A stretch of DNA of 64,000 nt from Aphrophora alni (Eukaryota > Arthropoda > Insecta > Hemiptera > Aphrophoridae), in the NCBI GenBank assembly GCA_963513935.1, contig OY740768.1, forward strand, positions 44,386,368 through 44,450,367, read 5' to 3'. How positions within the stretch are numbered: position 1 is the first letter of the stretch; every line of letters starts with the position of its first letter. This document shows positions 14,301-27,464 of the stretch, piece by piece. Below the pieces are notes generated by a model that saw nothing but the letters and a program-made list of their open reading frames with translations, had not been told where the DNA came from and did not search any database. A program made the position numbers and the translations under genes.

Positions 14301-15494
14301 ATAAGAAGGAATTAAAGACAATTTTAAATGAAAAATCGTAAGACGTATAAATGAATATTTACTAAGTCAATTTTTTAAGAAAAATAAAATTTTGTTATTG
14401 AACAAGCATGAGTTATAAGTTTGAAACAGCTGTTGATAAAATTAGCCATTTTACTTTCATTATATCCTAAGAAAGAAATGTAATAAGATGAAAATAAATA
14501 TACATTTGAGCACAATTGGACTATTCTTCTGAGTTATGCGTGAGTTTCATTGCCTAGAATATTTGTAAAAGTTTTACAAAAACTCCAATTGAACACAAGT
14601 TTTTTTGTTTGATACAGGATATGTGTCCAAAAAGTTAATTGATTGAACGAAGCGATGTTATACTTTACTAGTCCATTTGATGTGTTGATGTGTACGTTGT
14701 GTATATGTTGCGCAGTTACAGTCAAAACCGCCCACCAATCTTTTAGAAATTAAGGACGATTGTTCATTGCATCAAAGAAAAAAGATGAATGTACAAAGTT
14801 CTTAGTCTCATTTTCCGTTTTAAAAAAGTGACTTTACACCACTGTTCCATGGAATGGACTCGCGTGCTCCAAATATTAAATGTAAATTTGTGGTAAACAA
14901 GGAAATGTGACCATCTGTGAAAAAAATCTTGCTATGAAAATTATATTGCAACTGTTTCTTAACATTTCCATGGGACGAAAATGAATTAAATTTCTCTCTT
15001 AGTACTTTTGAAGTTTTCATATATTAATAAAAATTTTGAAGTTACAAACATATTAAATAAAATTATGTTTTTACGCTAGTTTATTATCTTGACCATCTGA
15101 TTACTCTTAAACTTCATTTAACGTCACGTACTTATATGTCCATCAATATATCAGAGTCATGTATAAGCAGTAGTCGAATCGTTTAGGCTCTAAAACAAGT
15201 GCGTCACCAGATACAGTATGGGGATAAAGTTCAGTTTTTCAGATGAAGCCATCAGCATTACGGATATAATATACATTAGGATTTAAACTAAATTATTTAC
15301 CATTGATGTGATCCCAAATAATGGGAAATCAGAATCTACTTCACACAAAACATTAATTTACATATGGTTATTTCTACATGCAAGTGTTGTTTTGTTTAAG
15401 TGAATAGTAGCAGTGGTATTACTTACTACTTGACCTGTGAATATTGTTGTATGTTACTTTAAATACATGTATTGAAACATGTAGCAGTAAGTTT

Positions 15495-18400
15495 CTGATT
15501 CGTTAAAAGAAACACAATTTGATGTGAACATATATGGACCTAACTGCTTGAAATTAGAATGTTATAGTCAGAACTTCCAATAAAACTGATAGATTTTAGT
15601 GAAAAACGTCAGGGATGCAAGGTATTCATCACGATATTTAACTCTGACAAGGAGGGTGTATAAATGAAAGTTGACAATTATTGTTTCTAAAACATCCATG
15701 ATTTCATTATTGTTACTCAGAAACTCATTTCTAAAGTCAACACGCAGATTAATTTTACTTATACCCAATCTTTGAAGGGTTATTACAGAAAACTCAATTA
15801 GTTTTCTAAAAGATTATCAATCATATCAACTAATGAAATTCTTCATTGGAAAGAGTAATCATTTTCAAAATTTTAAACAGTAATCACGTTTAAAAGTGAA
15901 ATAAAATTTATAAAACTTGAATGAAACTTTAAAATATTACCTATGCCCTTCAATCAATACATCAATTCTCTGTCCTTCGAGTAATACATTGTGGATACGA
16001 AATGAAAGTGATGTTAATAATAATATTCTACATATTTTGTGTTTAGTCTAAACATTTTGTAATGCAATCAATATTTAGTTATTTAAATATATTTGTACTA
16101 ATACATTTTTTTTCACTATCTGTGAATATACAAAATTATTTTCATATGACAGTTTAAATTTAAATGGTGTGGTAATTTATGGAGCCAAAACTTATGGAAT
16201 TAAATTTATTATTGTTCATAATTTAAGACTGACCCTCCGTAAGTATGATCAGGAGTAATGTATTTATATGAAAACATGAGTAAATTGCCACAATTCTGAG
16301 ATTACATTTTAAATTTAATGGTAAACCCAAGAAATTAGTAGTAGTACTAAAATGTTGAAACATACTTCTTCAAAAATTTGATTTAAAGAAATAAACATAA
16401 ATAAAGATTTATCTAATTATATTTTATTCATTATAATATTGTTTTAAGAAATATGAAGTTAAATATTTCACACAATCAAGAATTTAATAACGTTTGACGA
16501 AAACAATATTTTTGTGTATGTAAACCAAGGTATGAAAAAGAGAAGAAAAAAAATGGGGATGGAGTTTATAGACTTTGTAAGAAAGAATAGAGAATGGAAT
16601 ATATTGAAGGAAATCCAAACTGCATATTGCTTTTGAAGAGTTTTAGTTTGTGAAGATATACTGCAAGGGCTTTAGGGTTCAGATCTTATAAAGCAACAAT
16701 ATTAAAAGTTCTCATGTCTAATCTTGTTCAAGAAAAGTTTCCTAATTCAGTTTAAACAAAAACAATAGTCTGGATGTAAGAACTGTCTGAAATAATTTAA
16801 TTGTGGTAGTAGTTTTAATTTTGCTAATTGAGATGACATTGTTAGTTATCAAAATTTATATCTTTGATGTTTTATATTTTCAAAACTAAAGGATGTTATA
16901 ATTGTTTACATACAAATTTTATATATTGAAAATAAAAAACGGACGTAAAAACAAAGAATTCAGTTTAAACAACAACAATAGTCTGGATGTAAGAAATGTC
17001 TGAAATAATTTAATTGTGGTAGTAGTTTCAATTTTGGTAATTGAGATGACGTTAGTTACCAAAATTTATATCTTTGATGTTTTATATTTTCAAAACTAAA
17101 GGATGTTATAATTGTTTACATACAAATTTCATATATTGAAAATAAAAAACGAATTTAAAAACAAAGATGTAGTCAAAATAGAAATAAATACAACAATACA
17201 TGTATGATTGGTGAAGAACGTGACGAGTATTGAACTTCGTGAATGGTGACGATTCGGTGTTTATATTTAGTTAATTGATGTATTTAAACTTATGGCTATT
17301 TATATATTTAATACATAAATTAATATAACTACAAGATTTTAGTTGCCAATTCAAGTTGTTATGATGTGTATAATTAGTTATACCTCATTAAACTTGTACA
17401 TCCATTTTATCAAGAAAAATTTTCTAATTTAGTTTTAAACAAACAAAAAGACTTTACTTTTATATAAAACATTTCTAAAATAATTTCATTTTGGTACTAG
17501 TTTTAATGTTGATAAATTAATTCTCTTTTTTCGATAGTTTGTTATTTAAAAAAAGGGTTTATTATTATTTTAGGTTTTAAAAATGGTTTATTTTGAATGT
17601 AAAAATAAAGTCACTTCAATTGTAAACAACGCAGCACAGATAGAAACAAGAGCAATGTTGTACAATAAATGTATTGTTGAGGTGAAACGTGAAGAGTATT
17701 TAATGTTTAGAGTGCTTCGAGATTTATGACACGTTGAGTTGTGTGTTTGGTTATGAAATAAATTTCATCTTTCTTATTAAAAATATAAATTAAACTACAA
17801 TTTTTAAGTTAGTAATTTAAATTGTGTTTATAATTAATTAAACCCCCATTAAATATAATACTATCACTATTTAATAATATTTATAAAAGTTTTTATTACA
17901 AGTTTTTAAGGAATATAAATGTTTAATTTAATTTTGGTTTATTAGGCCTACTGTAAACAATTCTGGGATAGTTATTCATTAAAAAACGCATTAATTTGAT
18001 GTTTTCAATTTCTGAGTGTGTTTCACATTACGTAGTTTATATAATTAATTGAATTGATTTATGTAATTATCGTGTAATTACATAATTGACAGGGAAGTGG
18101 ATACCGCTGACGGAGACGTCACATAACAACAGAGTGATAAGCCGTCCATAGTCAGACCGTCCACTCTGGTTTATTATACTTATGTTATTTTACTAATTAT
18201 AAGATAATAATGACGAACACATGCCATATATATATATATAAGTACTTATGTGTTAAAATGAGAGATTAATATCTACTGATCATTATATCACTATACAAAA
18301 TTTTAAATAATGTTACCAAAAATATTTATAATATGGATTTAATACATAAAATGTATATTTTAAAAACTATGTCAGGCATTCATAAAATATCTAATAAAAG

Positions 18401-19235
18401 CAGTAAAGTACAAAAATCGAATAGTTGTTAAACACAAATTTTAGTACAAGAAGAAGGAGAAATTAATTATTTTAAAGGCAGTCTAATACATTATGATGAA
18501 AATAAAGTTGCCAACGTTTGGATAATGGTCAACAGAAAGAACCCCATGTTTATCATGCATCTTCTTGGGTAAAATTTATTGACTCTGAACACACAATTTG
18601 TAAAACTGTAAAGCTTATAGTCTAACGAATGTTGTTTCCGTAGTTGTTTAAAATAAAAAAAATAAAACAGATACAAGAGGTTTTTCAAAGGGAATAGGAT
18701 TTAAAATTTAAAAAAAAAATTAAAAAAATTATTTACCTAGTAAATACAATGTTTTATACGTTTTTTTTATTTTTTTTTATTATTATTATTTTTTATATTT
18801 AGTCAATTTCTATAGACAAAAAACATTTAAAAGATTCGAAAAAAAAGTTATTTTTGGGTACACATTAATTAAAATTTTAGAAAAAAGTGTTTAATAATTA
18901 TATAAATTACATGTCGTAACTGAATAAACATAGGGCTAACTTTCATTTAGCTCAATTAGTGGATGTTTTATTTTATAATTAGGCCGTTACGAGGGAAAGG
19001 CCACGATATACAGCGGTCGACATTTCGAGCACTTAAAAACACATTTCAACCATTTTTGAATAAATATAAGTTCACAACTGTTTGTCTGGATTTTTCGATG
19101 TGTATTCTAAAAAAGTAGGTAATCTGATTAACCAGAAGTTTTTATTGGGTTATGAGTCTGAAGAAGTAGTAGATTTTGTTCAAATTCAGAGGGATTGAAT
19201 GTTGAAACGGTCCCTTCATAAACGACAAGGGGTTT
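15495..19235 (+). repeat. Array unit 1 (most complete)
   Basis: Carries all recognised blocks in order: I (15,495), A (15,720), B (15,993), C (16,535-16,700), D (from 16,744, locally duplicated and echoed near 17,430), E (18,060-18,215), F (18,490-18,650), G (18,855), H (19,020-19,140). It is the best reference unit for aligning the others. Confidence 0.6.
16744..17166 (+). repeat. 213-bp tandem duplication
   Basis: Copy 1 (16,744-16,956) and copy 2 (16,957-17,166) differ at only a handful of bases plus a 3-base loss. Both start AATTCAGTTTAAAC and contain CAATAGTCTGGATGTAAGAA. The high identity contrasts with the heavily diverged copies of the same block elsewhere in the array, so this duplication is much younger than the array. 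Confidence 0.9.
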
Positions 19236-22009
19236 CGGATTCGTTAAAACTTGGTAATTCAAGTAAATTGGACTTATACTTTGAAATTAGAAGGTTATGT
19301 TCACGACTTCTAGAACATGGAAATGTAAAACATCATAAAAATGTATGAAAGACCAACTCATAAAGCAGGATTAAATTTTGTATCAGGTTAGGAAATATTT
19401 TAGGAGAATTCGGAAGGAACATTGAAACTTCCCTCAGATAAAGAAGGGACTTCAAGCAATAAAATTGTTGATGTTTGTTTTCTTTAAAACTTTCATTACA
19501 TTATTAATGTTATCCTGAAACTCTTTTCTGAAGTCAACGCGCTGAATAGTTTCATCTTTTACTCACTCTTTGAAGGGTTACTTAAGAACAACTAATTGGT
19601 TTTCTGCAGTATTATAAATGATCTTCGGCAAAACGAGGGATTAAAACTTCTTCAATGAATAGAGTATTAATTTCGAAAAGATGAAGCAGTTTAAAGTTGA
19701 AATAAAGTTAATAGAACTTTAATGAACATTTGGAAAAATAATGTTTAAATCATAAAATGTCATGTGGAGTTTTTATTGTTCTGTATTGAATATGTAGCAG
19801 ATACGAAATGAAATTGATATTAACAATAATCTCAGTATGTATTTGTGAAGCTTTTAAATGTATACAATACCTCGTAATTATTTTATATATTTCCACGAAT
19901 CTAGAAATAGTGTACTCAAAGTGAATAAAAACTATTGAAATATTCGTTGTACTATTTTTGCTGAATAAAGAAAATTATTTTTTACAATGTCTGTGTGAAC
20001 TTATTATGATATAGTGGGTGCTGTTACGGTAAACCTGAAACAACCAACATCGATCTACATATACATTCATCTAGTATTAGGGTAGATCGTTATTTTCAGT
20101 CTTTCTTATCACGTACCTCTTGATCATCTCGTGTTCTTTTCCAACCTTGATGCTATTAGAGTATTCAAGGACTGGGGGCATTTTTTCCGCTCTATTTTTC
20201 TTTTTCTCTTTGTAGATGAACAACGACCATAATGGTGAATTTTGCAATTGTAAGCAATATGTCCTATACAAAAAGTTAGGTACAATAACATAACACAAAT
20301 TAACTATATTTATGTAGTGTTATTGTACCTTACTTGTGTATAGAGGACTTAGTGAGTTTCTTTCGTTGTTAAGGCAACAATAAAAGTTTTATAACAAAGT
20401 TGAAAGTTGTATCTAAATAATTATCTATAGACTTCTTCATTTTGGATATTTTTTATAAAGCGATTCGTAATGATATCTATATTACGTACAGCAGGTTTGA
20501 CTACATTTTGGTGGATTTTATTTAATAATATTCCTGAATTAGGTAGCATAGAACACTTAAACTTCCTAAATCAAGTTTAGGAGTTTTTATTTTTAGAATG
20601 AAGTAATCACGTCTCATATGTACACACAAATAATTAATAGTAGCACTTAAAATTTGTACATCACTTCTTCAACTAAGTTTCAAAATTAAAAATTAATATT
20701 AAAAAGTTTTTCATTTTTATAAATCAATATTAATAAAGATATATCTTATTTGTACACTCTAAAACCGTCTTAAGTAATAAAACTTTAATCGGTTAAAATA
20801 ATCCATAATTTAATAACATTTAAGGAAAATTGCATTTTAGTGCTTTAAAAAAAGAAAGAGAAATTAAAATAGGAAAAAAATTTAATTTCTTTGCAAGGAA
20901 AGGTGTATAGCATAGAGTATGTTAAAGGATTCCAAACCGTATATTGCTTTTAAGAATTTTTGGTTTTCAAGGATTTGATGACTATGGATGCGTGACTACA
21001 GTTTATCCAAACATAAACTTGTGATGGTTTATGTAAGACATTTATAAAATATTGAATTTTTCATAGTAGTTTTCATTTTGTTAATTAAGTTGACACGTTT
21101 GTTTTCCTATTTGTGATTTAATTGATTTTTATTTTTTCAGAAAAATGTTTTTGTATTCCGTTCTAAATAACTTTTATATCTTGAAAATCGAAATTGAATA
21201 GCTTTGTGTTTGGTGATGGAGTGTATGTGTGTGTGTGGGATAATGATTTACATTCCGGTTTGTAATTATTTACATTTTTATGATTTTAGCTAAAAGATTT
21301 TCTTTGACAATTTAAGACGTGATTAAATTTTTTTAATCGATACTATTATAATACTCATACAATATAATAAATTTCGTTACCATTGTAATAAAAAATAAGT
21401 TTTTAAAATGTTTAATGTGTGTAATTTCGTTTTGCCTTATTTTATTTTGGAAGGTTCTAACACTACAAGAAACAATCATCTAATGTTTAAAATTTCCAGT
21501 CATGTCAATGTATCATGTCCCTTATATAATTAATTGGATTACATTAGGTAGTTGAACTTGGGATTGCATAATTAATAAGGGTGTAGACACCGCATTACCA
21601 TGACGGTATACAACTGAATGTCAATCCAAGTGCATCCTTCCTTAAGACTGTCTCCTCGTGATTATTAAACTGAAGTTATGTACTAATTACAGGATAATTT
21701 AATAATAACATAAAAATGCTAATTATTGTAAAGCATAGGAAAATATTTGCTTAATTAATATTTAAAGTTTTAAAAACATTTAACATTTTGAGCTTATACA
21801 AGAACTTTTTGAACCATTGTCTGAATAAATGATCTACGTGTGTGATGTTTTGCATAGAATTTAATGTCTAGTACATTTAAAGAGAAGATAGTTTAAGTTT
21901 TTAAGTTAATTACGAGTTATGTATCTGGAAAATAAATTATTTTAGTACTAAATTGCAAAAAATTGGGAGCTGAATGATTGATGGTTGAATTAAATGACAA
22001 TGGTTTTCA
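19236..22009 (+). repeat. Array unit 2
   Basis: Block I at 19,236, A at 19,520, B at 19,800, C at 20,853-20,960, E at 21,560-21,710. The spacing from B to C is about 500 bp longer than in unit 1, so roughly 20,000-20,500 looks like inserted sequence. Blocks F-H are shortened or too diverged to recognise. Confidence 0.55.
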
Positions 22010-24595
22010 GATTGGTTAAAAAAAATATAATGTGTTGATAATATATGTACCTTTGTTTGAAATCAGAATCTTATCTATTTCTGGAAATTGTTACACATCA
22101 GTGAAAATTGTTTGAAAAATGGAATTTTAACTCGAGTTTACATTGAGGATATGATTGGAAAGTATTCTAGGAGGGATGAAAAATGGAATAGTAACTCGAG
22201 ATTAAGTTGAAAATGTGATTAGAATGTATTCTAGGAGGGATGAAAATGGAATAGTAACTCGAGATTAAATTGAGGTTGGGAAAAGAAAGTATTATTGAAG
22301 GTATGAAAAATGAAATTGAAACACGAGATCAAATTGAGAATGGGTTTGAAAGTATTCTATGAGGGATGAAAAATGGACTCTTTACTCAAGAATAAATTTA
22401 GGATGAGATTAAAATATAATCTAGGAGGGGTGAAAAATGTACTCGTAACTTAATAGATGACTCGTACTTTAAATTTAAGATGAGATTAGAAAGGATTCTA
22501 AGAGGGATGAAAAATACCATTAAAATTTATTGATGTTAAGGATCGGGATTTCAGAAATAAATTTTGACGTGCGTGTTCTTCAAAAAAAACATGACCTTAT
22601 TATTGTTACCTTGAAACTCTTTTCCAAAGTCAACGTGCTGACTAATTTTATACTCGTCCTTCGAATGCTCTTTAAAAAACAACTATTTGTTTTTGTTTTT
22701 TTACACATTTGAACTTCAGGGCATCTAAAGGTTAAAAGTCTTTAATAAATAGACTATGGATTTCGAAAAGATGAAGCAGTGATCATGTTTACAACTAAAA
22801 TGAAGATTATAAGACTTGAGGGAACCTTTTGAAAAAAACTCAATGCTTTAATCATACAAAATTTCAAGTCTTTTCTACGTTTTAATGAATAACAGATACA
22901 AAATAAATAGATACAATTAGGAATACTCTATTATCTCTTTGTAAAATATAAATAACTCTGAAATGCATATATTTTCTAAATTTAGGTAAGACTAAAATAT
23001 TTTTGTCGTGTCACCATCGCTTGATTTTGAGAATTTGTTTTCATTTTGCCTGATATTCTATTTCTAACAATAAAATTAACATAAACATTATTTTTTTGAA
23101 ATAATCCAAGAATAATTTAAGGTTGTCGGAAGGTTTATTTTAGCATGAAAGTTACATTTTGATTAATTAAAGATAGGAAAACAGTTTCCATTAGTGACAT
23201 CAACTAAGCTATTGTCATAAAGTACTTTCTTAATAATGTGATAGCCCATTTTTATAAAATTCTATATAATATCTTGCAATGTATCATTTTTGAGTGTAGC
23301 GAACAAAATCGTTGGTCGTTTTTTTTTATTTTCTTGCCACAGAAATTCATGGTATCCAGGCCATAAGTATCCACGAGACATTTTAGGATGAGGTTAATGG
23401 AAGAGAGGGGTTTTTATATTTTGTAAAAGGGATTTTTCAGGATCCCCTAAAGAAAGATTTTACTGTCCAGAGAAAGATATTACACACCTCTTTCCTACTT
23501 TTAAATAATAAAGATGGAAGTTTGTAAAAAATCACCCCGTCATTGTATTGAATTGTGTAATTGAATTTTTGATTATATAATTTATAAGGGAATGAACACT
23601 GCTAACGATGTTGCATAACGATGCAATAGCGGACTGTCAAACTAAGTGTTTTCTCCATCAGACCTATTGTTATGTATTATAATAGACTAATTAAGGTACT
23701 AATTAGAGGAAAATTAATTAATTAACAACATAATCATGCCATATATTATAGTCCTTAAATTGAAATTTATAGATCATTATATTGATATAAACACATTTTA
23801 CAAACGTAATAAATGTAACATTATATATTTATCATTATCAAAATTGTTTCAAAATGTTTAATTAAATGTTGAAAATACGCAGAAATGTCCAAAAATAAGA
23901 TAAATTTGTTTAATAGAAATTTCAAGAAGAAAGGATGAATTATATCAAAAACATTCCAATAAAAATTGATAAAATAAAGGTTTGTACTATGGACAAACGG
24001 TCAACTGAAATAAACACGTTTCATCATGCATTCTTTTCCCAAATTTATGTACCCAAAACACACACTTTCTTATAAGCAAATAATCTATGGCTTAAGGAAT
24101 GTTATTTATGTATTGATTTTAACCAATAGATATGTTTTTCTTAGGAATTTTACAATAGAGAAAGCAAAAATCGAAAAGAAATCTTTATTGCATATTTTAA
24201 TATTCACTCTATGAATACTTTTAGATAATTAAACAGTGAAAAGAGAAATTCTTCTGGGCATTAATTAATTATAATTTTAGAACAGCTGTTCATTAATTTT
24301 CGTAAAAGTACATTTCTTTCGTTTAGTTGAAAAAGTCAGTGTTTATATTTGTTGTATAAGAAAATGTGGATAGATAAGTGATAATGTAAAGATATACACA
24401 CTTGGGAACACGTTTGAACCATGTTTGGAATGATACATCTAGGTATATGTTTGTTTGGAATTTTCTAAGAGGAAGTAATCCGATGAAATAGACGTAATTT
24501 ATCTGTGTGTGGTTCTGAAAGAGTAAATTAAATTTACAATCACAAAGGGCTGATTGCTGGAAAAGTCACAAAATAATTTAAAGCATTGTGTATCG
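22010..24595 (+). repeat. Array unit 3
   Basis: Block I is diverged at 22,010-22,110 and followed by a locally expanded 64-bp minisatellite. A lies at 22,612, B at 22,890, E at 23,570-23,740, F at 23,970-24,140, G at 24,255 and H at 24,400. Block C is missing, consistent with an internal deletion. Confidence 0.55.
22114..22520 (+). repeat. 64-bp minisatellite inside the array
   Basis: Units start at GAAAAATGGAAT-like sequence at 22,114, 22,178, 22,242, 22,305, 22,368, 22,432 and 22,509, so the period is 63-64 with a longer last unit. Each carries a TAACTCGAGATTAAATTGAG-like core and an AAAGTATTCTAGGAGGGATG-like end. Unit 6 of the array has only a single related copy near 32,760, so the motif was amplified only here. 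Confidence 0.85.
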
Positions 24596-27464
24596 GATTC
24601 GTTAAAACAATTGCCATTTTGGAGAATAGGATTTTGAACGGATATTTAAATCCTGGAGAAAGATATTTTCAAGATTTCTAAGACACGGAATTGTTAAAAA
24701 TCATTGGAAATAGTATGAAATAAACACTTCTTAAAATCTATTTATTTCGCGTTATTCAAAATTACTTAATCAAATTCAATTTTGATGCTCTTTCTTCAAA
24801 CCCCACATTTTTAAAGTTATTCAAGAACAACTAATTGATTTTCTGAAACATAAAGAGTTAAATTCGTGAACAAGAGAAATTACGTCGCAATGAATAGAGT
24901 AATAATTTCGAATAGATAAAGCAGTAATAACTTTTAATGGTGAAATAAAATTTACAATTTCTACGAGTGTCAGTGTATCCCATAGCTTATATAAATAATT
25001 GTATTGAATCGTGTAATTAAACGAGGAATTGAATAATTAATAAGAAAATAGACAGAGATAATGACGTTACATAGGATGCAACAATAGAGCGTCAACCATA
25101 ATGCAGCCATTTCAGACCGTCCAATATCATTTATTATAACATCTATATTTTATTAATTATAAGATAAATAAGTCAATAACAACAAAAACACGTTAACCTG
25201 TTTTAAATGATAAAAGGGGAAATATACAATATTCAGAAAAATAATATCTTTGTGTTCAATTATGTGATTTCTTTTTTTTAGACGCGTTTCGAGCTTGGAA
25301 CCCCATCTTCAGTATTTAACTCGTTAGACGTCGTTAACACATTAAAACAAACACGACTATAACAACACGAATCAAAGATTGTGCCAAGTATTGCATGTGT
25401 CGTGACTACTGTAGTGATGCTTGTAAACACGATCTGTGATGCAGCGTTATCTATTTTGTTAGTTCTTTATTGCCGTCTAGTATACGAATAGTTGGCCTTG
25501 AAAGATAGTTTATAGTCAAGTATAGAATATTTCCTCGAAAACGTTTTAAAGCTTTATAGATCTAAAATTCTGTAATGGCATTCATAATATATGTCCTTTT
25601 TTCAAATGGTGTATTAAATTTGAAAAATAATGGTTGTTTTTTAATAAAGTGCGATGAGTAAAAAAGGCGTAGTTTTTGGTAAAACTGTTTATTAAATTTT
25701 AGGCAAAATATGTGTATACACTATGACTCTAAACTTTATATTATTTTATATCCATTATGATTTGTTGTTTTCAGTTCTCTAAAATTGTTTAGTAATTTGT
25801 CAACCATCGAATAATTGTATTTCTTTGCTCTGTTAATATGTTTACCGGTGTCAAATGTTTCTACGAAATCTTGATCATCAAGTGGTATGGAAAGGAGACT
25901 ATTAACAAAGCTATTGAATTATATATTATGTAAATGGATGATGCGATTGCACACAGATTCATATGTTGTAGTTGCTATTCTGTATGTTTTATATTTAAAT
26001 GTATCTCGTAGTGTAATTTACGATGGCATCAAGAAAATTGATTCTGTTATCTATCTCTGTTTCCAGAGTAAACTGTATTTTAGAATAGATGAAGTAAAAT
26101 AATATTTAATGTTATCAGCTTGTCTTATAGTAGTGTTAAATACATTGAAAGTAACATTCACATATCTTGTATAAAAAAGAATTTTATTTATGTATTTGTT
26201 AGTGATTAAAACTAAAAATTTATTTCAAAAATTATTAAGGAATAGAACAGGCAACAATCCCGACAAACCCATGGGAGAAACCATGGTAAGGCTGACATCC
26301 TGTTTAAAATAAATAATATCGTATGCAAAATATTACTATTTTATAACAAGAATAGTCAATTATAATAATTATTATATTATTATATTATATTAATTATTAT
26401 AATATTGATGACTCACTTTGCCGTTTTAGATAGGGTTTCTGTAAGAATAATTTGTGTATTCATACTTTTGTCTATAAGTTAACAATATCAAGAGACATTA
26501 GTTTATACTGTTTAAAAAATCAATTTGTAATATATAACAACAATATTATTTATATTATTATAACAACTATTTAAAACATTTTAAATTAAACATGTATATA
26601 TTTTGAGTTACGGTATATAACATGTTTCGTGAAATCGATGTCAGTTATTGATAACGCAGATAATATGTAGACATATTCATCAATCTAGTACATTTGTAAA
26701 ACAAACGTATTCTTGTACAAGAACACATAAAAGTGATTAGGTTTTGGTTTTATTTCAAAGAAAATCTAATAAATAAAATATTAATAAAATAACGGGAAGT
26801 AAAACATATTTCAATATTACTCTTGGGAAAATTCAATAAAAAATTACTCCTTTTTATCTGGCTCTTTATAAGTTTCTTTTCTTACAAATTTCAGCTACTA
26901 GAAATTTTTTATTAATTTTTTTTAAATATAATACAATTTTTTAATTGATAACCCAAATTATATTATTAATTAAGTAAACAATATATTTGGTATGTGTTTA
27001 AAATATTCATTCTTAACCTTTATAGAAATGAAACTCTAAAAAGAAAGGTCTTCTTGAGCATTCGTTGATTATAATTTTAAAAAAAAATTAAAAAAAAAAA
27101 AAAGCAGTTTATTAATTGTTTATTACTGGTTGCATATATTCTTATATAACTTATCGAAATAAAATAACAATATATATTGTTTTTAGTTGATAGAGTCAGT
27201 GTTTTACTTTTATACAGTAAATAAAGTAAAAACGATTTTAAAATTTTGATGTTTTGAACACATTAGGACGAAATTTGAATGAATTATCGTAATGATGAAT
27301 GAGTTTTCTTTTTGTAAAGACTTTATGATATATATTTTATCGATATTAGGTAGTTCAATGGACAACAAATGATTAAATTTGGTTGTGTCAATGAGTCTGA
27401 AAGATTTGTCTTTGTTTCAAAACACAAAGATGACGGTCACAAAATAATCGATAATCAAGTTTCG
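24596..27464 (+). repeat. Array unit 4, split by a retroelement
   Basis: Block I at 24,596, a weak A at 24,790-24,960, then a direct jump to E at 25,000-25,170, so B-D are deleted. A Penelope-like relic follows (25,270-26,160). G-like sequence is at 27,055 and H-like sequence at 27,250-27,320. Confidence 0.5.
25270..26160 (-). mobile_element. Decayed Penelope-like retroelement fragment
   Basis: Read on the minus strand, this contains the end of a reverse transcriptase and what follows, broken by stops and frameshifts. Near 26,030 there is TLETEIDNRINFLDAIV, then a degraded YRKPT-type line, then HHPFT, then FNSFVNSLLSIPL near 25,900 and INRAKKYNYSMVDKLL. The same order is seen in the better-preserved copy at 49.5-52.1 kb (YRKPTHTD, HHSPAHK, FNSMVNRLIRLPL). 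No GIY-YIG domain is legible. Its 3' side (25,310-25,277) carries CTGAAGA followed 18 bases later by GAAACGCGTC, the same core as the hammerhead-like motif at 44.2 kb. It interrupts the tandem array, so it inserted after the array formed. Confidence 0.75.
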
